From contig JAZHRO010000013.1 in NCBI GenBank assembly GCA_037157565.1, positions 34,600,501 to 34,664,500 on the forward strand: 64,000 bases of DNA, written 5' to 3'. The position numbers and the translations under genes are program-made. Below are positions 35,566 through 47,618 of this stretch, in pieces (the stretch's first letter is position 1; the number at the start of each line of letters is the position of its first letter). The notes under the pieces were generated by a model that worked only from the letters and a program-made list of their open reading frames with translations, did not search any database and had not been told where the DNA came from. The DNA comes from Thalassia testudinum (Eukaryota > Streptophyta > Magnoliopsida > Alismatales > Hydrocharitaceae).

Positions 35566-37299
35566 TGAGGGTTCCCTCCTAGGAGGGGATGACGTAATAA
35601 TTGCGGAAATAATATAAAGCAATAAACAATCACACAGAAAGACAATCGCACAATGTACACAAATGTTTTTAGGTGGAAACCCAAACCGGGTGAAAACCAC
35701 CACCTAACCCTCTCGAGTTAGGATTTTCCGATCAACCTAGTTGATCAAATCCACTAACTGAATCACTTTAAAACGAGGGTGATTCAACCTCAGTACAACC
35801 ACGCTACTTAAACGAGGGTAGCGTACCTCAACCTCTTCTCTCCACGAGAAGGATTTTGTCCCACGAAGGAGACGGGAATTCGCAAAGCGAATACCCAACC
35901 AAAAGACAAAGATAAAATAAAACAAGTAATCCTATAGAGCCAACAAAGTAATTTAAACCAAGCTTCTATAGGAAACAGGAAACTCCCCTTTGCAAGGAGT
36001 GCGTCGAGTATGACGCGGGTGCATAAGCCACGCAACGGCGCAATGTCGCTCTCGTGAACAACGGCGGGAGAGTGGGTGTGCGAAGCTTGATGCTCTCAAG
36101 AGAATGGAACTAGAGCTTGGAGAGCAAGGGCTTCTCTTGGACACAAAAGAGTGGAACTAAGTTGCTTAGGTGTGTCTCTTGTTTCTCTCAGTGTGTGTAA
36201 GTGTATATTTGTGTTGCAAGGGTTCCCCTCTATTTATAGAGGCCTTAGGAAGGCTTTGGAAGGCTTATGAAGGGTTCTATAGCCGTTGGGAACAAAGCCC
36301 AAGAGAATCAGGCCGAAATCAGGACAATGATTACACTTGACAGGGTTATCAGACGTCTAACTCTTTCATCAGACGTCTGGAAGGCCACTTTAAGACGTCT
36401 GATTCAAAGGTCAGACGTCTGATTCTATGCGGGTTTCCTCCTGACTTGAATCAGATCTAAACAGGGTTTTTGTGCAAGTCCATCAGATGACATGCAGGAC
36501 GTCTGGCACTATGTCTGGACGTCTGGAAACCTACTTTTACTGTGGGAATTGATTTCCAAACGTTGCAACGGCTAGAAAATCTCTGGGAAGAGATTTTGGG
36601 TCAGCCGAGGCAAAACGGTCAATTATCAGACGTCTGGAAAGGCCTAAGGACGTCTGATAAGGCTCTAACGGTCATATTCTTGAGTGTCTGCTAAGCCAGC
36701 CAACAGTCCACTAATTGGACGTCTGGAAAATCCATCAGACGTCTTCTAAGACGTCTGGTCTAAGGTCTGGACGTCTGATTTCATCAGACAGAACTAGCTA
36801 TGTCCAGCCTAACAGTTATCAGACGTCTGATACAATAGTTAGACGTTTTAAAATACCTTATCAGACGTCTGATTTGGTAATTAGACGTCTGGAAGTGCTG
36901 TTTGAACCCTGTATTGGTTTTCTAAGTATTCTACAGAAAACCTAAGTGTCTTAGGGTTGTGCCGGTGTTCCTAGGACTACTGTTAGGGTTCTTTGAGGCT
37001 CTTTAACATAATTTTCTAAGGAAAATAAAGAGCAAGAAAGATAAAGATAAAAGTACATGAAAGGATTAAAAAGAATCTATCCTATTCTTCTTGTCTTCTA
37101 TCTTCAATTTGTCGCTCCACGCGAACCTCCTCTGTTTTCCGTCAAGCTCCTCCAATCTGTCCTGGATGCGGGCTCGAACTCCGTTTAAACACGTCCACAT
37201 TTGCAATTGACCTGAAATCTAGGACTCAAATTGCAAATGTTAAATAACACGTGTTTTGTTATCATCAAAATAAATGATCGTGGTGCTCTAGCACCAACA
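35566..37299 (-). repeat. 5' LTR of copia element C
   Basis: The 1734-bp LTR starts TGAGGGTTCC and ends GCACCAACA on +. It has its own palindrome cluster at 36350-36892, with about ten AGACGTCT octamers and about five GGACGTCT variants, and a sense TATA box near 36230-36242. Confidence 0.92.
36350..36892. promoter_or_regulatory. cluster of AGACGTCT palindromes in the C 5' LTR
   Basis: The array corresponds unit by unit with the one in the 3' LTR but has an additional TCAGACGTCTGATTC unit at about 36411. One unit is degraded to AGACGTTT at 36841. It lies upstream of the sense TATA box of the LTR that would drive element transcription. Confidence 0.7.
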
Positions 37300-37694
37300 G
37301 GTGGATGAGCTGACTCAGCACCTGCAGCGAGCCACCTCTGCGCATAGCTCCTTTGCACAGCCGCCTTCCACACGGGAAACTGTGCAAAACATTCTCCATC
37401 GATCTTCTCCTGGGATGGATCCATATCCATCATCTGTTTCTCGGACCGGAGGTCCATCCAATCCTTTCTGCACCAGCCCGGGGAATTCCATTCCCCCTTT
37501 TTCTGACTCTCTGGAGGTTCCTCAGACCTGCGAGGACCTCAACGCCATCCAGAACGACCCGTTCTCCAACACCTATAACCCTGGATGGCGAAACCATCCC
37601 AACTTTCAATGGGCGGGAAATTCCCAAACCCAAAGACCACCCTTTCAGCCCCGCCCACAACCCTCTCGTCCTTACCAGCCGCCTCAGCCTCGGC
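37300..37694 (+). pseudogene. gag of element D, middle part
   Basis: The frame VDELTQHLQRATSAHSSFAQ continues directly from the gag part left of copia C. It includes [17 protein letters not shown], the phrase that F carries as [14 protein letters not shown], and a Pro/Gln-rich tail. It is cut at 37699 by insertion of F and resumes at 49280. Confidence 0.88.
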
Positions 37695-37699
37695 CCAAC

Positions 37700-39375
37700 T
37701 GTTGAACGCGAATCTACGCTAACGTGTTTGGTTTTTGGAAAAATCCGTCGTTGTAGTTCGAAAGCGAAGGATTCGTGTTCAACAAATAAAATTTATACCG
37801 AAATAAGAATTCCAGGTCGAACTCAGGGAGGCTACGTTGATCTATATTCGCAATTATGTTTTTTTTAGGATTTTTGATAAACAAGGCGAAATAATTACAA
37901 TGGAGCTATCAAATTGAGAGAGAGGGAGAGAAAGAGAGAGAGAAAGAGAACATGCATTCAATATTTCAATTGTTTATACAAGCAAATGAAATTAAAGTTA
38001 CACTAGAAAGCGGGAAATCAATTACACTATAAAGCAGGAAAATTCTACACTAGAAAAGCTGTAAATAAGAATGGGTGAGAGAAGTTATCCTCCTCGACGG
38101 TTGCTTGGAGGACGAGCCGGACGGGACGACGCCTGGACGAAGGAGAACGAAGCGGGACGAAGGAGGACGAAGCAGAAGAACGGGAACGAAGCAGCACGCC
38201 GTCGTCGTCGCGGGATCCACTTCCGAAGGGGGACGAAAATTTGGACTTTATCTCGCGAGAAGCATCCCGGGTGTGGGACAAGCTTCTCTTGAGCTTTGTA
38301 GAGGTAGAGAGGAGAAGGAAGGGATGAAAATTTCGTATGGAGGGGGTCTCCTTTTATAGTTGCAAGGAGTGGGGGCAAAATGGACATTACATCTTCAAAA
38401 TAATAAATAAGGGGTCTTTAGTGACGGATAAAACCGTCGCTAAAGCCCCGCCGTCGCCGTCGCCGCCGCGCCACGCGCGCCCGCTCGGCTACCTGCGCGC
38501 GTAACGCAGACGCACGTCCGCGTCGTCTCAGCCGTCCGATCGCGAGATCGGACGGCTTAGATCGCGCCCGCGCCCGCTGCGTAGCGCGCCGCCCGCGTGC
38601 GATCGCGCGCCCACCAGGGCGTCCAATTGCGCGTCGGCGCTATCGGGCGCGCGCGGCCGTTGGATCTTCATCCGACGCTCGTGCGCGCCCGCTCGCCCGC
38701 GCCTTCGCCCCCCTCTCCGCGGCTCGAACCCGCGACCTCCGCTTCGCCCGCAGCTGCGTCGCCGCTGCGCTACGCGGGCGAAATGGTCGCGCGGACGTTT
38801 TTAAACGCGCGCGACCGCAGCCGTTGGATCGAGATCCAACGGCGGAGAGGAGACGTTGCGTGGTCTTCACAGGACTCCTGCGGCCGATTGGGCGGCTGGG
38901 ATGGCGCCACGTGGCGCCATCTTGGCCGTCAATCTTCTGGAATTTGTAGATGGTGCCACGGATGTCGGATTGACTCAATTTTTGTGTCGTTCGGCTGCGA
39001 TCGTCGATCCGAATTCATCCGTGTGGTCGGATTTTCCATCTGAAGTGCGGATTTACACCATCCTGGCCCTTGATCTTCTAGGGTTCCCCGGTCTCTATCT
39101 GATGCTACGGATGCCTGATTAGGGCGATCTGGGAGTCGTTGAACTCCAATCGTCGCCCTGATCATATCCATACGGTTGGATCTTTGATCCGAGGCCCCGA
39201 TAAAATATTTGCCCTGTCCAAGCACATAAAAGGAGACAATTAACCTCCATTTTATTCAAACTACTCTAAATGCAAGATGATGCATGTAATGCAATATTTA
39301 TATCATGAAATGCAATCTTATGCTTAAGAACATGCATAAATAGACATTTTAAGTAGTGTAAATGTGTTTACATCA
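37700..39375 (-). repeat. 3' LTR of element F
   Basis: It starts TGTTGAACGCGAATC and ends TTTACATCA on +. The sense TATA box CTATAAAAG is at about 38351-38359. It has an 11-base insertion near 38335-38346 and a replaced stretch near 39113-39140 compared with the other LTR. Otherwise the two are nearly the same. The part at 38400-38930 is extremely CpG-dense and carries four palindromes or hairpins. Confidence 0.95.
38411..38920. repeat. four palindromes/hairpins in the CpG-rich part of the F LTR
   Basis: These are an imperfect hairpin (38411-38427 with 38434-38449, GTGACGG/CCGTCGC core), a 12-bp perfect stem with a four-base loop (38530-38541 with 38546-38557), an 11-bp perfect stem with a two-base loop (38820-38830 with 38833-38843), and a perfect 20-bp palindrome centred on CACGTG (38901-38920). 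All recur in the other LTR, for example 48441-48468 and 48812-48831. Confidence 0.85.
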
Positions 39376-39390
39376 TACCCCCATGCCTAT
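39376..39390 (-). other. polypurine tract of element F
   Basis: On - the sequence GGCATGGGGGTA immediately precedes the 3' LTR terminus TGATGTAAAC. It matches the tract of element B. Confidence 0.8.
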
Positions 39391-40684
39391 CTTTTGCTAG
39401 TCCCTAGCAAAAACTATATGCTATTTATAAAAGAATTAGGTTAGATTATTTGGACCTGAGTTATTTTCAATCATTAAGAAATTGTCTACTTAAGAACTGA
39501 ACTTTCAAAGAGACAACAGTGCCCGGGTATCAGCCAAAATGCAGACCGCCTCAAGCCTCGCCTTATTCAAAGAAAAATTTCTTTTTCTGTTTTTACTCTC
39601 TTTTTTTTAGATTTTCAAATTTTAGGGTTTAAGAGTGGCTTTCTACGGCCATTCAACTCACCCAAGATTTGATGAGAACCCTAAGTTTTAAGCATCTTAT
39701 TGTGATTGTGATAGACTCGTTGACCGGAAATTAAAACGGACTTCGGATTTCTACGCCTCTAGGTGACCTCAAAAAGAATTCTGCCTAAAGGTGTATCTTT
39801 ACAACCGGTAGCTTTCTCCCTACTTTTATTTTTTAACGGGGTCAACACAAGGGTGAATCCAGTGTATATCTCCCCGGTTTATTCTACTTCTCCGCTTCTT
39901 CCTAAGTGTTTTGGGAATTTTTAGTGCATTTTCTGAGCTGGGTTCTGGACAACCGGTCGATGAGCTGTTACCACCGACAACTTGCCAGCCATACTCGTGC
40001 GGCGAAGTAGGTGGCTTCCCTGGTCTAAGATTTACCTAAAGGCAGCAAAAAGAGAAAGGTCCAGTGACTGGGCTCTGGACAACCTACCTATGGGCTGTTA
40101 CCCACGATAACTTGCCAGCCATATCACCCTAGAAGGTTTATTAGCTACCCAATTTCCGTTAAAATCGCCAAACAACGAGTCAGTGCAAAGAAAGTGTGTA
40201 GATGCTTAAGACTCAAAATTCCCTCACATCAGAGGGCGGGTTGATAAGTCGTGTACTTATCACCCAAACTTATTTATTCCAATTATAATAGAATTAAGAT
40301 GGCGAGAACTCAAAGACAAATCCACATTTTAGTAGATACACAGGCTAATTAAGTCCAAAGACCTGAGGGGTCTTTGTGTTCAGATCCTAATGTAAAATTT
40401 CTTAGGATTGAAAAGTCCTAATGTCCAACTAATCCTTCCTAATTTTTTTTTTTTTTTTAGAAAGAGAGCAATTTATATGGATTTCACAAAGCTGACCAAC
40501 TAATTCAAAAATGAATCCACCCCCCCATGACTAGCTGATGCAATGTCCTCATTGAAAAAGAGACATGAAAGAAAGGGTAGAATATGAAAGATGTCACCTG
40601 GATATGAAGCTCATATCAGCCTTGTGTTATATGTACAACTGCTGAGTTTAATGCCGTCAGCTAGGCGAAGTCCAGCCAAAGAAG
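39391..40684 (-). other. non-coding 3' region of element F
   Basis: This 1.3-kb stretch follows the integrase stop in element sense. It has no env-like frame. It includes a T run at about 40447-40460 and two loosely repeated 'ctgggctctggacaacc' phrases near 39950 and 40070. Confidence 0.6.
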
Positions 40685-42679
40685 TCACAGAATGGCTAGA
40701 GCAACAGAGTCTGAAACGGGTTCTGGAAGATTATGGTCAACAACAGGCTTCAGACGTTGACCGTTGACTTTAAAGGTGTTACCCGTCTTTGGGTCAGAAA
40801 TCTGAATGGCACCATTTAGAAAAATCTGATCAATTATGAATGGGCCACTCCATTTAGATCTAAGTTTACCAGGAAAGAGCTTAAGTTTAGAATCGAATAA
40901 CCAGACCTTCTGGTTTGGCTCAAAGCTCTTGCGGGAAATCATTTGATCATGTAGAGCTTTGGTCCGAGCCTTGTAGATCTTGGCATTCTCATAAGCATCA
41001 TTTCTAAGCTCCTCCAACTCAGATAATTGGAGTTTCCTGGTCTTCCCAGCTAGATTTAGATCTAGATTGCATTGTTTGATTGCCCAGAATGCCCTGTGTT
41101 CAATCTCTACGGGTAGATGACACGCCTTTCCATACACCAGACGGAATGGAGACATGCCGATAGGTGTTTTATACGCCGTACGGTAGGCCCAAAGAGCGTC
41201 CTCAAGCTTTTGAGTCCAATCCTTGCGATCGGGCCTAACTGTTTTTTGCAGAATGTTCTTGATCTCTCGATTAGAGATCTCGGCTTGTCCATTCGTTTGG
41301 GGATGGTAAGGTGTGGAAGTTCGATGATTAACCCCGTATTTGGCCAATAAACTCCGGAATTGGGCATTAGTAAAATGAGTGCCACCATCACTGATGATAG
41401 CCCTCGGAATCCCGAATCTACTGAAGATATTTCTCTTGACAAAGTTGATGACCACCTTGTGGTCATTGGTTCGGGTGGGAATTGCCTCAATCCATTTAGA
41501 CACATAATCAACAGCGACAAGAATGTACTGATGTCCAAATGAAGGGATAAAGGGTCCCATGAAATCAATGCCCCAAACATCAAAAATTTCGACAGGAAGA
41601 ATAGGGTTTAAGGGCATCATGTCTCTCTTAGTTATGCTCCCGAGTGCCTGGCATCGAGGGCATGACTGTGAGAACTCCTGGGCATCCTTGAATAAAGACG
41701 GCCAATAGAAGCCAGATTGCAAAATTTTTGCAGCCGTCTTTTTCCCAGAGAAATGTCCACCACACCCAGATGCATGGCAGAACTCAAGTATACTGTTGAA
41801 TTCATTCTCCGGTATGCATCGGCGAATAATCTGATCAGAGCCGATGCGATACAGTTCAGGGTCCTCCCAAAAGTAGTATTTGGCCTCAGATTTGAGTCTA
41901 TCCCGTTGTTGCTTGGTCCAATCCTGGGGGATTTGACCAACGGCCAAATAGTTAACAATGTCAGCAAACCATGGGGTGTGGACACCTAAAACTGTAAGAA
42001 TGGTTTCGTCCGGAAAAGTGTCAGCAATCGGAATGTCCGGACAAGAAGAATCACCTAGGAGTCTCGACAAATGATCCGCCACCACATTTTGTACCCCGGT
42101 TTTATCCTTGATTTCAAGATCAAATTCTTGAAGAAGAATCCAACGAATAAGCCGGGGTTTAGCATCCTTTTTAGCCAAGAGATGTCTCAAGGCCGAGTGG
42201 TCGGTATAAACAATAACATGAGACCCTAAGAGATAAGACCTGAATTTTTCCAACGCAAATACTACAGCGAGTAATTCCTTTTCAGTAACAGTGTAATTCC
42301 TCTGGGCTTCATCCAAAGTTTTACTAGCGTAGTAAATGACAAAGGGCTTTTGATCAATTTTCTGACCCAGGACAGCCCCGACCGCGTAATCAGAAGCATC
42401 GGTCATGATCTCAAATGGGGTTGTCCAAATAGGTGGTTGCAAAATTGGCACACAGGTGACTGCCATTTTTAAGAAATCAAATGCCTTTTGGCATGATTCG
42501 TCAAAAACGAACGGTGTTTCTTTGGCAAGAAGATTGCTCAAAAGGGCGGGCAACCTTCGAGAAGTCCTTGATGAATCTTCGATAAAATCCCACATGGCCA
42601 AGAAATGATCTGATTTGTTTAACTGAAGTGGGAGGAGGCAGTTTAACGATAGCATCAACCTTAGCTTTGTCCACTTCAA
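40685..42679 (-). CDS. pol of element F: RNase H and integrase part
   Basis: The 664-codon frame begins inside RT-RNase H linker sequence; it is not a true start but the continuation of the gag-pol frame after a one-base shift. RNase H shows [17 protein letters not shown] (about 89-105) and [14 protein letters not shown]. Integrase has the zinc region H302..H309..C340..C343, and the catalytic triad Asp372 (GIDFMGP), Asp431 (ISDGGTHF) and Glu467 (GQAEISNRE), with 35 residues between the last two as in the D,D-35-E family. A C-terminal domain without a chromodomain follows ([20 protein letters not shown]). The enzyme parts look intact. Confidence 0.92.
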   Translation of the reverse strand: MKWTKLRLMLSLNCLLPLQLNKSDHFLAMWDFIEDSSRTSRRLPALLSNLLAKETPFVFDESCQKAFDFLKMAVTCVPILQPPIWTTPFEIMTDASDYAVGAVLGQKIDQKPFVIYYASKTLDEAQRNYTVTEKELLAVVFALEKFRSYLLGSHVIVYTDHSALRHLLAKKDAKPRLIRWILLQEFDLEIKDKTGVQNVVADHLSRLLGDSSCPDIPIADTFPDETILTVLGVHTPWFADIVNYLAVGQIPQDWTKQQRDRLKSEAKYYFWEDPELYRIGSDQIIRRCIPENEFNSILEFCHASGCGGHFSGKKTAAKILQSGFYWPSLFKDAQEFSQSCPRCQALGSITKRDMMPLNPILPVEIFDVWGIDFMGPFIPSFGHQYILVAVDYVSKWIEAIPTRTNDHKVVINFVKRNIFSRFGIPRAIISDGGTHFTNAQFRSLLAKYGVNHRTSTPYHPQTNGQAEISNREIKNILQKTVRPDRKDWTQKLEDALWAYRTAYKTPIGMSPFRLVYGKACHLPVEIEHRAFWAIKQCNLDLNLAGKTRKLQLSELEELRNDAYENAKIYKARTKALHDQMISRKSFEPNQKVWLFDSKLKLFPGKLRSKWSGPFIIDQIFLNGAIQISDPKTGNTFKVNGQRLKPVVDHNLPEPVSDSVALAIL

Positions 42680-45600
42680 TTCCCCGTTCAGAGATTACAT
42701 GACCCAAAACGATGCCCTCTTGGGTCATGAAATGACTCTTTTCCCAGCTAAGGACCAATCGTGTCTTGATACATCGCTTAAGAATCATTTCCAAATTAAC
42801 CAAACAAGAGTCAAATGATTCTCCGAAAACGGAGAAATCGTCCATGAAGACTTCCATAAACTCTCCCACCATGTCGGAAAATATGGCTAGCATACACCTT
42901 TGAAAAGTCGCAGGTGCATTGCATAACCCGAAAGGCATCCTACGAAAAGCAAAGGTTCCGTAAGGACAGGTGAAAGTAGTTTTTTCCTGATCCTCGGGAT
43001 GGATAGGAACTTGATTGTATCCCGAGTAACCATCAAGAAAACAGAAGTACTTCTGCCCGGCTAATTTTTCCAGGATTTGATCAATGAAGGGCAGGGGAAA
43101 ATGATCCTTTTTAGTGGCAGTGTTCAGCTTCCTGTAATCAATACAAACTCTCCAAGATGAAGCTGAACGAGTTGTGACAGATTCTCCTTTCTCATTAGTC
43201 ACAACAGTAATCCCGGCTTTCTTTGGAACAATCTGAACGGGACTTACCCAGGGACTGTCAGAGATTGGATAAATAATTCCTGCATCGAGCCACTTGATGA
43301 TTTCCTTTTTGACCACTTCTCGCATATTTGGATTCAATCTCCTCTGCATCTGGCGAGAAGGGCGGGATCCATCTTCCAAAAATATTCTATGATTGCAGTA
43401 AGATGGCTCGATCCCCCTAAGGTCATGAATGGTCCAACCAATTGCCTCCTTATGTTCCTTTAGAACCTTAATCAATTTAATCTCTTGCTCCTTTGTCAAT
43501 TTAGCACTGATAATCACAGGGAGCATATTCTGAGGTCCTAAAAATTGATATTTCAAATTCTCGGGCAATGGTTTCAATTCGAGCTGGGGTGGGGTGATGA
43601 TTGATGGTCGGGTATATGCTGAAGATTCAACAAGAGGGAGAGGTTGTGAGTGGACAAAATCAGTAACCTCTTCCGAAGATGTTAAGTCAGAGGGTTGCGG
43701 GTCAAATTCATCAACCAAAGAGGAACTTTCAATTGAAGAAACTGTCAAACAAGTTTCAATATTAATATTATCCTCATCAAGTTCCTCAATAACTCCACAA
43801 TCCTCAAATTTATTGATCGCCTTAAAAATATCTAATTTCATACGTTGGTCCCCAAAGGCGATTTCCATGCTACCGCTTTCACAATTAATGTTGGCCTTTG
43901 CGGTAGCCAGGAACGGACGCCCCAGAATGATGGGCGTGTTCCTCAGATTATCTGGTACATCCATGTCAAGGACAAGGAAATCTACAGGAAAATAAAAATC
44001 CTTGACCTTAACTATAACATCTTCAATAACGCCTCGCGGGTTTGTGACCGAACGATCCGCTAACTGTAGCGTTACTGAAGTTGGCCGAAGTTCGCCTAAC
44101 CCAAACTTCTCGTAAAGAGAAGTCGGAATTAGGTTGATGGATGCACCGAGATCCAAAAGTGCTCTATCAAATGTGTAATCTCCGATAACGCAAGAAATCA
44201 AAGGAGCACCAGGATCTCTCCTTTTCTGAGGGAGGTAGTGCAGGATAACAGAACTAGCCTGCTCGGAGAGTACCACCTTCCTCGGAACAGATTCTCTCGA
44301 CTTACGCTTTTGTGTACATAATTCCTTTAAAAATCTTGCGTAAGTCGGTATGTGCTTGATAGCATCATGGAGCGGGATATTGATCTCAACATTCTTAAAT
44401 AAATTCAGAAGCTCCTCATTGCTATCAACAGACTTCTTCTTCTTTGCTTTGGTTAAGGCTTCAGGAAAAGGAACACGAGTCAGATCTTTGGAATCGGATT
44501 CCTGAGCCTTGATTTCTCCTTTAGAATTCTCTTCTCTCTCCTCAGATTCTTCAGGATTCAAAAGATTAGAATAATGTGGTTGTGGATCCTGAGTCTTCTT
44601 ACCACTTCTCAAAGTGACAGAATTTGCAGAAGCGTAATAATTTGGGTCTTGAGGAGGGTTAGGAAAGATTGGAGGGGCTTGATTGACCATGAATTGTTGA
44701 TTTACAGAAGAAGAAGATGAGGAACCCTGCTCAACCACCTGAGCATGCGCGTGTGGGTCCCTCTGATTTCCGTACCCTTGGACTTGATTGCCCGAATTTG
44801 TAATGTTTCGTGGGTTGGGTACGGGTTGGGATGGTAGAGATCCGGGTTGGCGAGAGTTAGCAATGAGCCCGGATTGCAAGTTGTCCAGTGAGTTTTTCAT
44901 TTGCTGCATGAGCTGGAGCATAGATCCTTGCATCTCTACTATTTGATGGTTCAAATCAGCCTGCCTTGCGGGTTGACGGACATTCCAAGCTGGCTGATTG
45001 ACCTGATTCGGAGGCAACTGAGTATATACTTGACCCTGACCCATTGGTCGTTGCGGAGCATAATTGCTGGGTCGGAATTGGGTCTGTTGCCCCGAATTTT
45101 TCCAAGAGAAGTTAGGGTGGTTTCTCCAACCTTGATTATAGGCATTCGAGTAGGGGTTGGATCTAGCATTCTTTTGTACAGCACAGACATCCTCATAAAG
45201 TGAGGATGGAGAGAAAGAAAAGGAAGGATTAGAAAAACTGGGATCAAAGGCCCCAGTTGGGAACCCATGGGGTTCCGAAAAATGCTGACTCATATGTTGA
45301 GTCGCATCAAGTTGATTCACGAACTCCCGTCCAGAAAGAGCTCGTGAAGAATGGAATCCCGAATTTTGGGATTGAGTGGATTGAGAGTTGTTCATAGAAT
45401 TGCCAGCCATCCACTCTTCCATTCTTTTAGCAACCAAGTCCACTTTGTCAAGTTTATTACAAATCAATTCCATATCAAATGAATGAGAGTCATGGACTTC
45501 ATTGACATTTGATCTGGGTTGTTGGGACCGGTTAAAAGTATCCATGGAGGCATGATTTATTGAATTCTCACTCATTTCCTCAAATAAATCATGTGTACTA

Positions 45601-46355
45601 TCTGCATCTTTATTAAGGAAATTGCCTCCGCAAGAAGCATCTACATGGTTTCTGAGTTGTTCAGTCAACCCATGATAAAAAATCTGCACGAGTTGCCATT
45701 TCGGCACCTCGTGGTGTGGACACCTCCGCAATAAGTCCTGGAATCGCTCCCAGGCCACATGAAACTGCTCCCCCGGTCGCTGGGTAAAAGTAGTGATTGC
45801 CCGTCTTAAAGCATTGGTACGACCGACTGGGAAAAATTTCTTCAGAAAGGCCGATTTCAACTCATTCCAAGTTGTAATTGGTCTTCCTATTGTCCTATAC
45901 CAATGCGCGGCCTTATCCCTAAGAGAGTGAGGGAAGAGCCTCATGATCATTTGCTCCTCGTTTACGTTTCGAGACTTGGTGGTCTGGACCAAAGTGGTCA
46001 AGTCCTCCAAGTGTTGAAACGGATCCTTGGAGCCAAGCCCATGATAATGTTTAATCAGGCTTAACACCTGGGGCTTGATTTCTACGTCACCGGCTGGAAT
46101 CTGGACGCCGGGACGTTCCCCGTAATTTGAAGGATCATAAAAATCCTTCAAGGGCTGAACGCCCTGCATTCTCTGGAACCATTCTTGCATTCTCTGCATT
46201 TGTTCCAGCTGCCTTCGAAATTCTTCCTGTGGATTTCCAGGCAGAAGAGGCTGTTGTTCGGCCATGGGATCAAATTGACCAAAATCTAACTTGCGCCTCC
46301 TAGATTGTTCTAATGGTCCTTCTAATCTGGGATTCAATGACCGTCTTCCCAGCAT
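42501..46355 (-). CDS. gag-protease-reverse transcriptase of element F
   Basis: The 1284-codon frame contains the gag core (about 90-245; [51 protein letters not shown]), a long Gln/Asn/Pro-rich linker with [13 protein letters not shown] near 406, and the aspartic protease with LLDLGAS at 734-739 and [10 protein letters not shown] near 810. Reverse transcriptase follows with [30 protein letters not shown] and the catalytic MDD at 1171-1173. I see no CCHC zinc knuckle. The frame ends soon after [11 protein letters not shown] because of a one-base difference in an A run at 42540-42543. Everything before it is open, so the break looks recent. Confidence 0.93.
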   Translation of the reverse strand: MLGRRSLNPRLEGPLEQSRRRKLDFGQFDPMAEQQPLLPGNPQEEFRRQLEQMQRMQEWFQRMQGVQPLKDFYDPSNYGERPGVQIPAGDVEIKPQVLSLIKHYHGLGSKDPFQHLEDLTTLVQTTKSRNVNEEQMIMRLFPHSLRDKAAHWYRTIGRPITTWNELKSAFLKKFFPVGRTNALRRAITTFTQRPGEQFHVAWERFQDLLRRCPHHEVPKWQLVQIFYHGLTEQLRNHVDASCGGNFLNKDADSTHDLFEEMSENSINHASMDTFNRSQQPRSNVNEVHDSHSFDMELICNKLDKVDLVAKRMEEWMAGNSMNNSQSTQSQNSGFHSSRALSGREFVNQLDATQHMSQHFSEPHGFPTGAFDPSFSNPSFSFSPSSLYEDVCAVQKNARSNPYSNAYNQGWRNHPNFSWKNSGQQTQFRPSNYAPQRPMGQGQVYTQLPPNQVNQPAWNVRQPARQADLNHQIVEMQGSMLQLMQQMKNSLDNLQSGLIANSRQPGSLPSQPVPNPRNITNSGNQVQGYGNQRDPHAHAQVVEQGSSSSSSVNQQFMVNQAPPIFPNPPQDPNYYASANSVTLRSGKKTQDPQPHYSNLLNPEESEEREENSKGEIKAQESDSKDLTRVPFPEALTKAKKKKSVDSNEELLNLFKNVEINIPLHDAIKHIPTYARFLKELCTQKRKSRESVPRKVVLSEQASSVILHYLPQKRRDPGAPLISCVIGDYTFDRALLDLGASINLIPTSLYEKFGLGELRPTSVTLQLADRSVTNPRGVIEDVIVKVKDFYFPVDFLVLDMDVPDNLRNTPIILGRPFLATAKANINCESGSMEIAFGDQRMKLDIFKAINKFEDCGVIEELDEDNINIETCLTVSSIESSSLVDEFDPQPSDLTSSEEVTDFVHSQPLPLVESSAYTRPSIITPPQLELKPLPENLKYQFLGPQNMLPVIISAKLTKEQEIKLIKVLKEHKEAIGWTIHDLRGIEPSYCNHRIFLEDGSRPSRQMQRRLNPNMREVVKKEIIKWLDAGIIYPISDSPWVSPVQIVPKKAGITVVTNEKGESVTTRSASSWRVCIDYRKLNTATKKDHFPLPFIDQILEKLAGQKYFCFLDGYSGYNQVPIHPEDQEKTTFTCPYGTFAFRRMPFGLCNAPATFQRCMLAIFSDMVGEFMEVFMDDFSVFGESFDSCLVNLEMILKRCIKTRLVLSWEKSHFMTQEGIVLGHVISERGIEVDKAKVDAIVKLPPPTSVKQIRSFLGHVGFYRRFIKDFSKVARPFEQSSCQRNTVRF

Positions 46356-47597
46356 AAACTAGGAGTAGGTCGGAAGGACCGGGGATAGGGACCCTGCAGT
46401 ACAACAAAACAAGGCTGTCCTTAAGTGAGGTAGCCTAAGGATCTACTGACTCCCAATACCAGCCTTAAGACTGTAACTGATTTACTCTACTTGCGTCTGT
46501 ATAATCCAACCAGTTAGAAGGAGGGACTGGGGAGAAGGTTCTTCCTTTGGCTTTCGCCTCCGGTTCCTAGTGTACCCCCCAGCCGCGGTCGTTTGACGCT
46601 ACTCCCCTAGCTAGACATCAGATTAATCAGTACAAATAGGTTAATCAAAAACAATCTCAGACTAGGCCTTGAAGAGCGAATCAAACCTTAGGGCCAACGT
46701 CTACTCAATTTTATTACAGCCTGGGATTGTGGTGCTTATGGAATGTGATGGGCCCTTATAATGGGTTGTGCCCTTAATGATTGATTGAAATTTGTGTAAG
46801 TGTGTGCACAACCAGGGTTTTCAAGCAAGATTATTTATAATGTGTGAATTTTAATGTTCAAATCCTGCTTAAGTAGCTTTTAGGGTTTCAAATTAGGTGA
46901 ATTGCAATCAAATTTCTAGGCAAACCAAGTTGTAAAACACGGGTGAAGATAGTTTTCCTTTAAAATCAGAAAGAAAGCGGAGTGCCTAGAATATACCTAG
47001 ATTGAAAATCCTAAGGAGGAGCTACTTGATGAGTTGGTTTTAAATAAAGTGGTGCGGCCCAAACAACTCAAACAATTGGCCACAATTGCACCACTAAGTT
47101 AGGCACTCAAAGATGGTTAACCTAGAATGATTTCTACTCTGTTATGTGTTGCTCTGTGTGTACCAGTTCCACAGATCAGAACCCGGTTGAGTAGAAAACA
47201 AATCAAGTTAATCAAGTGCCTTGAATGTGGGTGTGTGTTGTGTGTTTGTTGAAAGTTACCCCACAAAATTATCTTTTTGTTATTATTATTATTATTTTTT
47301 TTTTTTTATGAATGAGGGTGAAATGAGTGTGAGTAGAAATCCAAACAACCAAACTATTCCTAGGATTTATGCAAACACCTAGGTTAATTGGAATTTGGAT
47401 TTAATGTGGCGAATGAAATCTATGGAGGGGGAAAGAATGGGGGAGCACTTACAGTTGTCTTCAACTGCACTTTACTCCAGTCTACCGCTTGTTGATTCCT
47501 TGATGGAGGTCTCTTCAAAACAATAGACACAAGAGAAAGCTAGTTAGAAAACAAATAAAGTGCAAGAAATGCGAAGAAAAGATCGGAAATCGTTGCC
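46356..47597 (-). other. untranslated leader of element F
   Basis: The stretch runs from the PBS to the gag start in element sense. It is non-coding, with a T-rich run near 47283-47309. A (TTA)n-like tract at 47278-47297 may reflect slippage. Confidence 0.6.
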
Positions 47598-47615
47598 TCC
47601 CCGGCAACGGCGCCA
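47598..47615 (-). other. primer binding site of element F (tRNA-Asp type)
   Basis: On - TGGCGCCGTTGCCGGGGA lies three bases inside the 5' LTR end. It is complementary to the 3' end of tRNA-Asp, the standard Athila primer. This sets the right-hand LTR as 5'. Confidence 0.93.
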
Positions 47616-47618
47616 AAA

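Larger units (their letters stand above)
32355..37299 (-). mobile_element. Ty1/copia element C (Sirevirus-like), deletion derivative
   Basis: Two matching LTRs (32355-34060 and 35566-37299) bound only 1.5 kb of internal DNA. GGTGG flanks both ends (32350-32354, 37300-37304). Internal features on the - strand are a PBS (35552-35563), a partial gag and a region with repeated polypurine tracts. All pol is deleted, so it depends on a partner in trans. The multiple tracts, the gag type and the palindrome-bearing long LTRs together suggest the Sirevirus lineage. That placement is inferred, not proven by RT. Confidence 0.92.

Noticed and set aside
38597..39043. 148-codon frame in the F LTR, duplicated at 48508-48954
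   Set aside because: Its duplication only reflects the paired LTRs. It is in CpG-dense non-coding DNA with no domain.
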